From contig JACQGV010000057.1 of assembly GCA_016199375.1 (NCBI GenBank), forward strand, positions 1 through 6,109: DNA of 6,109 bases. Reading direction: 5' to 3'. Position numbers and translations under genes: made by a program. The DNA comes from Chloroflexota bacterium (lineage in GTDB: Bacteria > Chloroflexota > Dehalococcoidia > SHYM01). How positions within the stretch are numbered: the stretch's first letter is position 1; the number at the start of each line of letters is the position of its first letter. Under the pieces are notes generated by a model, which saw only the letters and a list, made by a program, of their open reading frames with translations, searched no databases and was not told the DNA's origin. This document shows, one piece after another, positions 1 to 4,988 of this stretch.

Positions 1-2130
1 CACCTCCCCGTCCTGGAGGCGCTGCTGAGCGACCAGCGCGCCACGGCCCTCTACCTGTTCCCGACCAAGGCCCTGGCCCAGGACCAGCTCCGCTCTCTGG
101 AGGAGCTGGCCCGCGGCCTGCCCGTCTACGGCGACATCGCCACCTTCGACGGCGACACGCCCCCCCGCGAGCGCGCCGCCGTCAAGCGCCGCGCCCGGCT
201 AGTCATCTCCAACCCTGATATGCTCCACCTGGGGATACTGCCGAACCACGACCAATGGGGCCGCTTCCTGCGCCACCTGCGCTACGTGGTCCTGGACGAG
301 GCCCACGTCTACCGCGGCGTCTTCGGCAGCCACGTCGCCCTGATCCTGCGGCGGCTGCGCCGTCTGCTGGCCCAGATGCCTCCCGTCCGTGGTTCGACCG
401 GGCTCACCACGAACGGGAGACACGCGCACCCCCAGCTTATCCTGGCATCGGCCACCATCGCCAACCCCAAGGAGCACGCCGAGGCCCTGACCGGCTTGCC
501 TTTCACCGCCGTGGACGACGACGGCGCGCCCTTCGGCGGCAAGGAGTTCGTGCTCTGGAACCCGCCGCTCATAGATGAGGCCAAGTCGGCGCGGCGCAGC
601 GCCAGCACCGAGGCCGCCGCCCTGACGACGGAGCTGGTGAAGCAGGAGGTGCGCTCCCTCTGCTTCGTGCGCACCCGGCGGCTGGTGGAGGTGGTGTACC
701 GCTACGTGCGGGAGCGGCTGCGCGCCGAGGGCCGGGGCGACCTGGCGGTCCGCGTTGCCCCCTACCGCGCCGGCTACCTGCCCGAGGACCGCCGCCGCAT
801 CGAGGGGGAGCTCTTCTCCGGGCGCCTGCTGGCGGCGGTGGCCACGAGCGCCCTGGAGCTGGGCATTGACGTGGGCGGCCTCGACGCCACTGTTCTCACA
901 GGCTACCCGGGGAGCATCGCCAGCACCTGGCAGCAGGCCGGACGCTCGGGCCGCAAGGGCTACCACTCCCTCGCCGTCCTCATCGCCCGCGACGGGCCCC
1001 TGGACCAGTACCTGGCTGCCCATCCCGAGTTCCTTTTCGGTCGCCCCCACGAGCACGCCCTGGTCAACCCGGCCAATCCCCATATCCTGGGCCCTCACCT
1101 GCTCTGCGCCGCCTATGAGGCGCCCGTAGGCCGGGCCGACGAGGGCCTCTTTGGCTCCGCGCTGCTCCCGGCCCTGGATGCCCTCGCCTCCCAGGGGCTG
1201 CTGCGCGAGCGAGGCGGCAGGTGGTTCCTGGACCCGGCCCTGGGCTATCCGGCCGAGGCCGTGAACATCCGCGCCGCCGACAGCCGGCCCTACGTGGTGC
1301 AGGATGCGCGCAGCGGACAGCCCCTGGAGTACGTGGACGGCGCCCGCGCCTTCTACGAGATACACCCGGGCGCGGTCTGGCTCCACCAGGGCGACGCCTT
1401 CCTCATCACCGACCTCGACATCCAGCGGCGCACCGCCACCGCCGAGGCGACGGATGTCCCTTACTACACCGTCGCCAAGGAGCTGACGGACATTCGTATC
1501 CTGGAGACGCTGCGCCAGCGCCCGGCGGGCGGGACAAGGGCCTACCTCCAGCGGGTCGAGGTCACCAACCAGGTGATCGGGTACGTGCGCAAGCGCCAGG
1601 CCACCGAGGAGGTGCTGGGCGAGGAGCCCCTGGACCTGCCGCCCCAGAGCTACGAGACCGTCGCCCTGATGTGGGACATTCCCGACGCGCTCCTGGACCG
1701 GCTGGTTCGCCAGGGCCGCGACGTGGCGGGCTCCCTCCACGCCGCCGAGCACGCCTGCATCGGGCTGCTGCCCCTCTTCGCCCTCTGCGACCGCAGCGAC
1801 ATCGGCGGCCTCTCCACACCCCGGCACCCGGACACCGGGCGGCCCCAGGTCTTCATCTACGATGGCCACCCCGGCGGCGTCGGCATCAGCGAGAAGGGCT
1901 ACGAGCTGGCCGAGGACTTATGGCGGGCGACATTGGAGCACATGGGCGCCTGCCCCTGCGAGGAGGGCTGCCCCGGCTGCGTCCAGAGCCCCAAGTGCGG
2001 CAACAACAACCAGCCCCTGGACAAGGTGGGAGCATGCGCGCTGTTGAAGGGCATCTCGAGCAGAGGAGAGGGCATGGCCTCAGGCCCTAAGACCAGCGGG
2101 GGCGGCGTACGACGCGCTCGGGGCCGTTAG
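1..2130 (+). CDS. DEAD/DEAH-box helicase with DUF1998 zinc-binding C-terminus (MrfA/YprA-like), 5'-truncated by window edge
   Basis: Superfamily 2 ATP-dependent helicase; the MrfA/YprA family acts in DNA repair (mitomycin damage in Bacillus subtilis). The frame is open from base 1, so the first ATG (220) is not the start; motif I (Walker A) and roughly 70-100 N-terminal residues lie outside the window. Counting codons from base 1: motif Ia PTKAL at 21-25, motif II DEAH at 99-102, motif III SAT at 150-152, motif V ATSALELGID at 281-290, and motif VI QQAGRSGRKG at 311-320. The C-terminus has the DUF1998 cysteine cluster (C651, C653, C657, C660, C666, pattern CPC-CPGC-KC), expected to bind zinc. 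About 13 residues between motifs II and III are extra and coincide with a palindromic repeat (381-418). The stop TAG overlaps the TAA of the convergent gene. The family is confident; the role in this organism is inferred. Confidence 0.95.
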   Translation, partial: HLPVLEALLSDQRATALYLFPTKALAQDQLRSLEELARGLPVYGDIATFDGDTPPRERAAVKRRARLVISNPDMLHLGILPNHDQWGRFLRHLRYVVLDEAHVYRGVFGSHVALILRRLRRLLAQMPPVRGSTGLTTNGRHAHPQLILASATIANPKEHAEALTGLPFTAVDDDGAPFGGKEFVLWNPPLIDEAKSARRSASTEAAALTTELVKQEVRSLCFVRTRRLVEVVYRYVRERLRAEGRGDLAVRVAPYRAGYLPEDRRRIEGELFSGRLLAAVATSALELGIDVGGLDATVLTGYPGSIASTWQQAGRSGRKGYHSLAVLIARDGPLDQYLAAHPEFLFGRPHEHALVNPANPHILGPHLLCAAYEAPVGRADEGLFGSALLPALDALASQGLLRERGGRWFLDPALGYPAEAVNIRAADSRPYVVQDARSGQPLEYVDGARAFYEIHPGAVWLHQGDAFLITDLDIQRRTATAEATDVPYYTVAKELTDIRILETLRQRPAGGTRAYLQRVEVTNQVIGYVRKRQATEEVLGEEPLDLPPQSYETVALMWDIPDALLDRLVRQGRDVAGSLHAAEHACIGLLPLFALCDRSDIGGLSTPRHPDTGRPQVFIYDGHPGGVGISEKGYELAEDLWRATLEHMGACPCEEGCPGCVQSPKCGNNNQPLDKVGACALLKGISSRGEGMASGPKTSGGGVRRARGR
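381..418. repeat. Palindromic repeat element inserted in frame within the helicase gene
   Basis: Bases 381-393 and 406-418 form inverted arms pairing at 12 of 13 positions (the mismatch is 387/412), around a 12-base centre. The translation across it is PPVRGSTGLTTNGR (codons 127-140), which sits between helicase motifs II and III. In relatives recalled from memory DEAH and SAT are about 33 residues apart; here the gap is 47, so the excess matches the element length. The element shares the exact 10-mer TCCGTGGTTC and the GCTCA-NNN-CGAACGG ending with a sequence at the right edge of the window (6055-6109), indicating a dispersed family. Confidence 0.75.
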
Positions 2131-3038
2131 TGGCTGTCGCCGGCCTGCGCCTCCGCCGCCAGCAGGCCCCAGTCGTCGCTCTTGAAGAACATGTAGGGCA
2201 GGAACGCCTCCGGGTCCACCTGGCACAGCACCTGGCCCTCGGTGTAGGTGTCGCCCTCGCTCCAGGCGGCGCCCAGCACCTTCCGCACCGGCAGCGCCGC
2301 CACCGGGTCGTGGGGCGACTCCCGCAGGATGACCTCTCCCCTGCCCCGCTCCAGCCGCCGCACCGGGCCGGTGTGCCGCACCTGCACCAGCTCAGGCCCC
2401 AGGTCAAAGCCCCGGCCGTCGGGGCTCGGCAGGTACTTGAAGTAGAACTGGAGCCACTCGGCGGTCGCGGGCGGCGGCGCCTCCTCGGTCAGCGTCGCCC
2501 GCAGCTCGATGTAGGTGATGCCATGCCTTTCGACCACTCCCGACGCCTCGCGGCCACGCCGCTCCAGGCTAATGCGGGCCAGCTTCTTGGGCTCACCGTA
2601 GAGCTCGCGGCCGAAGAGCACCGCCGCCTCCGTGGACATGGGCATGGCCAGGCAGAAGTTCCCCTGCTGCCCCTGGTACTGGCAGGCGATATTGACCCCC
2701 GCGCCGAAGAACGGGCCCAGGCAGTTGGGGCGGGCCACATGGTGGATATCTATCCGGACCAGCGGGCGCGTGGCGGGCTCCAGCGGCGGCGGCAGCAGCG
2801 CCCGCAGGATGGCGGGGTCGCTCTCGAAGCTGACCGCGAGGGCGCGCAGCCCCCCGAAGGCAGGCCGCGCATAGAGCCGCAGGAGCCGGCTCCGCTCCTC
2901 ATCTGTTGGCCGGTAAGGCGCCGTGGTGACACCCTGTTCCGATGGGGCGAGTATAGCAAAGGCGGACTGGCCCTTGCGTCCAGTCGTAGTATAAACAGGG
3001 AGCAGCCCTGGGAGGTGCGCCGTGTACGTCCGGATCAA
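2127..3038 (-). CDS. Acetoacetate decarboxylase-like protein (start codon uncertain)
   Basis: Resembles the acetoacetate decarboxylase (ADC) superfamily, whose enzymes use a Schiff-base lysine to decarboxylate or otherwise transform beta-keto acids. The core signature GRELYGEPKKLA holds the adjacent lysine pair (K151/K152 counted from the maximal ORF start). In Clostridium ADC the first lysine forms the Schiff base and the second lowers its pKa. Glu replaces the aromatic residue usual before PKK in true ADC, as in many uncharacterised relatives, so the substrate is unknown. Family-like sequence begins around PTDEERSRLL (residues 44-53). The only canonical in-frame start upstream is TTG at 3038; it has no well-spaced Shine-Dalgarno sequence and overlaps the divergent ABM gene by 17 bp. 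The real start may be nearer 2930, or a base may be missing there. The stop TAA (2127-2129) overlaps the helicase stop. Confidence 0.85.
   Translation of the reverse strand: MIRTYTAHLPGLLPVYTTTGRKGQSAFAILAPSEQGVTTAPYRPTDEERSRLLRLYARPAFGGLRALAVSFESDPAILRALLPPPLEPATRPLVRIDIHHVARPNCLGPFFGAGVNIACQYQGQQGNFCLAMPMSTEAAVLFGRELYGEPKKLARISLERRGREASGVVERHGITYIELRATLTEEAPPPATAEWLQFYFKYLPSPDGRGFDLGPELVQVRHTGPVRRLERGRGEVILRESPHDPVAALPVRKVLGAAWSEGDTYTEGQVLCQVDPEAFLPYMFFKSDDWGLLAAEAQAGDSH
2950..2958 (-). promoter_or_regulatory. Putative extended -10 promoter for the ADC-like gene
   Basis: The minus strand reads TGCTATACT, an extended -10 (TGn plus TATACT). No good -35 is seen at 16-18 bp. Transcription would start near 2943, inside the maximal ORF, so the true start codon would lie downstream of there. 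The same TGCTA...T pattern precedes the NYN and threonine aldolase genes. Confidence 0.45.
2990..2995 (+). promoter_or_regulatory. Putative -10 box for the ABM-domain gene
   Basis: TATAAA lies in an AT-rich island (TAGTATAAAC) 27 bp before the GTG start at 3022. The predicted transcript start near 3002 leaves a leader of about 20 nt containing the ribosome-binding site. No convincing -35 hexamer sits at normal spacing: TTGCGT at 2974 is only 10 bp away. It is divergent from the minus-strand -10 at 2950-2958. Confidence 0.35.
3011..3016 (+). promoter_or_regulatory. Shine-Dalgarno site fixing the GTG start of the ABM-domain gene
   Basis: GGAGGT lies 5 nt before the GTG at 3022. This near-perfect site supports GTG as the true start and argues that the 3022-3038 overlap with the divergent ADC-like ORF is an artefact of that ORF's over-extended start. 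Confidence 0.8.
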
Positions 3039-3339
3039 TCACCTGCGCTTCAAGAGGGGCAGGGCGAAGGAGGCGGCCGAGGTGGCGGCCCTGGAGCTGG
3101 CCCCGTTGATGCAGAACGCCCGCGGATTCCGGGGCTGGTATGGCCTCCAGGCCGAGCATGACCCCGACGCCGGCCTGAGCATCGGCATGTGGGACAGCGA
3201 AGCGGACTTCGAGGCCCTGGCGAAGACCGATGCCTACCGGGAGGCCGTGGCCAAGATCCGCCGCTTCTACGCCGAGCCCTCGGCGCAACACTTCTACAAC
3301 GTGACCGCCACCGTGGAGCCCAAGGCGGCGCGGCGGTGA
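3022..3339 (+). CDS. ABM-like (antibiotic biosynthesis monooxygenase fold) small protein
   Basis: This 105-residue protein has the layout of the dimeric alpha/beta-barrel ABM family: an N-terminal strand YVRINHLRF, a helix rich in Ala and Glu (about residues 14-33), a GFRGWYGL strand, a second strand ending in the typical Trp of SIGMWDSEADF (about residues 53-63), and a C-terminal helix. Members are small cofactor-free oxygenases, haem-degrading enzymes or proteins of unknown role, usually homodimers in the cytoplasm. No haem or substrate residue can be assigned here. GTG is chosen as the start because GGAGGT lies 5 nt upstream. It is divergent from the ADC-like gene, and its TGA stop is 24 bp from the end of the convergent Rieske gene, with no terminator hairpin between. 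The fold call is fairly confident; the function is unknown. Confidence 0.8.
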   Translation: MYVRINHLRFKRGRAKEAAEVAALELAPLMQNARGFRGWYGLQAEHDPDAGLSIGMWDSEADFEALAKTDAYREAVAKIRRFYAEPSAQHFYNVTATVEPKAARR

Positions 3340-3363
3340 CGGAAGCCTAACCCAGCGCAGCGT

Positions 3364-3804
3364 TCACCAGCGGTAGCCGCCGCCCACCTTGCCCCGCCAG
3401 GGGCCGTAGTACATGCTGGAGCGCACCCGGGGCTTCACCATCACCTTCACCCCCAGGCGCTCCACCGCATAGGCTCGCAGCCGCAGCTTGGACGGGGGCA
3501 CCAGCAACCTCCTCAGCGGCCACAGGAGCTTGACCAGGCCGTCAGGCGTCGCCAACAGGTTCCCTGTGGCCAGGTCCCAGCGGAAGCCATGGGGACAGAA
3601 CGCCGTTTTGCCCTCCAGCCAGCCCTGGGACAGACTCCCCCCTGGGTGGCATTCGTCGCTGAGGGCGTACGCCTTGCCACCGACGTTGGCAAGGCAGAGC
3701 CACTCCTCCTGTAGCTCCACCGCCAGCAGCCGGCCAGGAGGTAGCTGGTCCAGGGTTGCCACCTGGACGTAGTCCTTTAGCTCATACTCTGAGGGCGCCA
3801 GCAT
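3364..3804 (-). CDS. Small Rieske-type [2Fe-2S] domain protein with compressed ligand motifs
   Basis: A 146-residue protein starting at ATG 3804. The GTG at 3810 is possible but would abut the Shine-Dalgarno sequence, whereas GGAG at 3810-3813 is 5 nt from the ATG. It resembles single-domain Rieske ferredoxins, cytoplasmic electron carriers to oxygenases or reductases: a DECHPGGSLSQG loop, then FCPHGFRWDLATG. Counted from the ATG, the ligand candidates are C52, H53, C70 and H72. Canonical Rieske proteins have C-x-H and C-x-x-H; here the pairs are C-H and C-x-H, each one residue short, while the H-to-C spacing (16) is normal. The C-terminal part has an extra basic/hydrophobic stretch (LVKLLWPLRRLLVPP) and a Tyr/Gly-rich tail (SSMYYGPWRG). 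The gene starts 37 bp after the NYN gene and is probably co-transcribed with it. Whether it binds a cluster is uncertain. Confidence 0.82.
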   Translation of the reverse strand: MLAPSEYELKDYVQVATLDQLPPGRLLAVELQEEWLCLANVGGKAYALSDECHPGGSLSQGWLEGKTAFCPHGFRWDLATGNLLATPDGLVKLLWPLRRLLVPPSKLRLRAYAVERLGVKVMVKPRVRSSMYYGPWRGKVGGGYRW

Positions 3805-3809
3805 AAGCA

Positions 3810-3813
3810 CTCC
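3810..3813 (-). promoter_or_regulatory. Shine-Dalgarno site selecting ATG 3804 for the Rieske-type gene
   Basis: The minus strand reads AGGGGGAGTGCTTATG. GGAG is 5 nt before ATG 3804 but directly adjacent to or overlapping the alternative GTG at 3810, so the ATG is preferred. Confidence 0.6.
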
Positions 3814-3841
3814 CCCTGCAGTGTTTTCCGCTCACAAGCCT

Positions 3842-4615
3842 TCAGGGAAGCGTCTGCACGCTGGGCGGCGGGGCAGCCTCTCGCTCTGTTTCCGCCGCCG
3901 CGGGCTGCTCGCCGGGCGCCGCAGCGGCCGGTGTTCCCGACGCCGACGCCCGCCCCGTCGGGGTGAGCCTGCCCCCGCCACGCCGCCGGCGCCGTCCAGG
4001 TTTCGCGGCGGGTCCCCCACCCCCGCCACCTCCACCACCTCCTCCACCTCCTCCACCTCCACCACCCACCCACCGCCCCTTGAAGAACTCTGGGGCCAGG
4101 TAGTGCCGGAGGTCCGCCACCTGGAGCAGCTCCGGCGCGGCGTTGCTGGTGAAACAGGCCACCTCCACGTGTTTGCCGGCGTTCTTCACCGCCTGCAGCG
4201 CATAGGCAAAATCGCCGTCGCCGCTCACCAGGACGCACACGTCATAGAGATCGTCCCAGGCGTAGCGGAGCAGGTCCGTGGCCAGCATGATGTCCACGCC
4301 CTTCTCCACTGTCACGCCACCCCTGGTCTTGCTGGTGCCGAAACGGACCTCGATGTAGGGGGTGTCGTACAGGCTCTGGAGGAAGCGCTGCTGCTCGGAG
4401 GCCTCCCGGGGCTTGCGGGCCTCGTCCTGGAGGATGTTGTAGTAGTAGGTCCGGTAGAGCCGGCGCTGGCCGCACAGCTTGGCAGCGAAGGCGCCGAAAT
4501 TCAGGTCCATGCGCCCGCAGTTGTACTCTAGGGCATGGTAAAGGTTGCTGCCGTCAATGAAGATGGCAGCCCGCTGCTCCGCCCGCTCGACCAGCTCCTT
4601 GGTAGCTTGAGGCAT
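3842..4615 (-). CDS. NYN-domain protein (LabA/DUF88-like putative RNase) with poly-Gly linker and basic tail
   Basis: A 257-residue protein with an N-terminal NYN (PIN-like) domain, residues about 16-175. Members are predicted or proven metal-dependent ribonucleases, so an RNA-processing role is inferred. The acidic residues are in place: D21 in IFIDGSNLYHAL, D108 and D114 in KGVDIMLATDLL, and D133/D135 in LVSGDGDFAYAL. After the domain come exactly 18 consecutive glycines (184-201), then KPGRRRRRGGGR and a low-complexity Ala/Pro/Glu-rich tail to the end. The basic RGG-like cluster suggests RNA contact. ATG 4615 is preceded by AAGGAG with 5 nt spacing. A promoter-like TGCTAAAAT and a leader hairpin lie upstream; the Rieske gene follows. 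Domain identity is strong; the RNA target is unknown. Confidence 0.9.
   Translation of the reverse strand: MPQATKELVERAEQRAAIFIDGSNLYHALEYNCGRMDLNFGAFAAKLCGQRRLYRTYYYNILQDEARKPREASEQQRFLQSLYDTPYIEVRFGTSKTRGGVTVEKGVDIMLATDLLRYAWDDLYDVCVLVSGDGDFAYALQAVKNAGKHVEVACFTSNAAPELLQVADLRHYLAPEFFKGRWVGGGGGGGGGGGGGGGGGGPAAKPGRRRRRGGGRLTPTGRASASGTPAAAAPGEQPAAAETEREAAPPPSVQTLP
4013..4066 (-). repeat. GGN trinucleotide tract encoding 18 glycines
   Basis: Eighteen consecutive glycine codons, mainly GGT and GGA with a few GGC/GGG, in the NYN gene. The minus (coding) strand is G-rich with several GGG runs at both ends, so it could form a G-quadruplex. Because the unit is three bases, slippage would change linker length without a frameshift. 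The mixed codons suggest it is selected as a glycine linker rather than being a recent pure-repeat expansion. Confidence 0.9.
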
Positions 4616-4620
4616 TCGTA

Positions 4621-4626
4621 CTCCTT
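4621..4626 (-). promoter_or_regulatory. Shine-Dalgarno site of the NYN gene
   Basis: The minus strand reads AAGGAG followed by TACGA and the ATG at 4615, a strong site with a 5-nt spacer. It lies just downstream of the leader hairpin, so folding there could affect access to it. Confidence 0.75.
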
Positions 4627-4630
4627 CGTA

Positions 4631-4647
4631 GCGGCGATTCTCGCCGC
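4631..4647 (-). promoter_or_regulatory. Perfect inverted repeat (7-3-7) in the NYN leader
   Basis: GCGGCGA and TCGCCGC flank a 3-base centre between the putative -10 and the Shine-Dalgarno site. It could be an operator or a 5'-UTR hairpin protecting or controlling the message. There is no following T-run on either strand, so it is not an intrinsic terminator. Function is inferred from position only. Confidence 0.5.
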
Positions 4648-4657
4648 GCTCTATGCC

Positions 4658-4666
4658 ATTTTAGCA
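4658..4666 (-). promoter_or_regulatory. Putative extended -10 promoter for the NYN-Rieske operon
   Basis: The minus strand reads TGCTAAAAT, an extended -10, about 45 bp before ATG 4615. The predicted start near 4651 gives a leader of about 36 nt that includes the 4631-4647 hairpin. No clear -35 is visible. It lies in the 103-bp gap (4616-4718) after the selenoprotein gene. That gap also has a 6-bp GC-rich hairpin (4679-4695) without a U-run, so termination of the upstream transcript is unproven. Confidence 0.5.
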
Positions 4667-4718
4667 GGCAGCAGGTGGGGGCGCCTGACGCACCCTCTGC
4701 ACTGCCCCAAAGCCCCAG

Positions 4719-4964
4719 TTATTGGATGGGTGCTAAGAGCTCCGCCAGCCGCTTGCGGTTGAACCCCACCACCACCTGGCCATCCACGACCGTGACAGGG
4801 GTCACCAGCCGGCCTCCCAGCTCCAGGAACTCCTGCCACGCCTGGGCGTCCAGGGTGATGTCTTTGTACGCATATTTGATCCCACGGCTGACCAGGTACT
4901 GCTCCACAGCACGGCAGGACATTCAGCCGGGCTTGTTGTAGACCACCACCTGCTTGGGGGCCAT
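4719..4964 (-). CDS. Glutaredoxin-like selenoprotein, UxxC motif, in-frame TGA read as selenocysteine
   Basis: Read from ATG 4964 through the TGA at 4923-4925 to TAA at 4719, this gives 81 residues with a thioredoxin/glutaredoxin fold: strand VVVYNKPG, then Sec14-M-S-Cys17 and helix RAVEQYLVSRG, strand YAYKDITLD, helix AQAWQEFLELGG, the TP dipeptide before a strand (P56, the expected cis-Pro), VTVVDGQVVVGF, and the ending NRKRLAELL. Glutaredoxin-like (NrdH-type) relatives have KPGC-x-x-C, so TGA falls exactly on the first catalytic Cys. Expected role: cytoplasmic thiol-disulfide exchange, with Sec as the attacking nucleophile. ATG 4964 has GGGAG 5 nt upstream. The conventional ORF starting at 4922 lacks the first strand and active site. 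A hairpin fitting a bacterial SECIS follows the UGA. The gene lies 24 bp downstream of the threonine aldolase. TGA also stops three neighbouring genes, so general UGA reassignment is unlikely. The alternative is a nonsense-mutated Cys codon. Confidence 0.87.
4891..4925 (-). promoter_or_regulatory. Putative bacterial SECIS element directing Sec insertion at UGA
   Basis: Counting the UGA as nt 1-3, nt 14-19 (GUGCUG) pair with nt 25-30 (CAGUAC) in a 6-bp stem with one G-U pair. The apical loop is UGGAG (nt 20-24). A lower GCC/GGU stem (nt 11-13 with 33-35) is separated by a 2-nt bulge. Bacterial SECIS elements lie inside the coding region just after the UGA, with about 16-37 nt before the apical loop and a G in the first two loop positions; here the gap is 16 nt and G is second. 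A bulged lower stem also recalls the fdhF element. The fold was made by hand, with no energy computed. Confidence 0.65.
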
Positions 4965-4988
4965 CCCTGCTCCCAACTCCCCTGCCGC

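Noticed and set aside
199..1869. Long open frame (556 codons) on the minus strand opposite the helicase
   Set aside because: It is the mirror of a GC-rich real gene: the plus strand carries all helicase motifs in order, while this translation is low-complexity Gly/Ala/Val with no recognisable family.
2130..3161. 343-codon plus-strand frame opposite the ADC-like gene
   Set aside because: The translation is Gln/Arg/Gly-rich without domain signatures, and it runs through the promoter region and the start of the ABM gene in another frame.
4679..4695. GC-rich hairpin after the selenoprotein gene as an intrinsic terminator
   Set aside because: The stem is only 6 bp with a G-U pair, and no U-run follows on the minus-strand transcript.
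4719..4922. 67-residue protein starting at ATG 4922 as the complete gene
   Set aside because: It would lack the first beta strand and the first active-site residue. The ATG has no suitable Shine-Dalgarno site and codes the Met after the TGA; the 81-residue read-through explains the sequence better.
4923..4925. TGA explained by a genetic code in which UGA is a sense codon
   Set aside because: Three neighbouring genes (ABM, Rieske-type, NYN) end at TGA at family-appropriate lengths, and Trp is encoded by TGG throughout.
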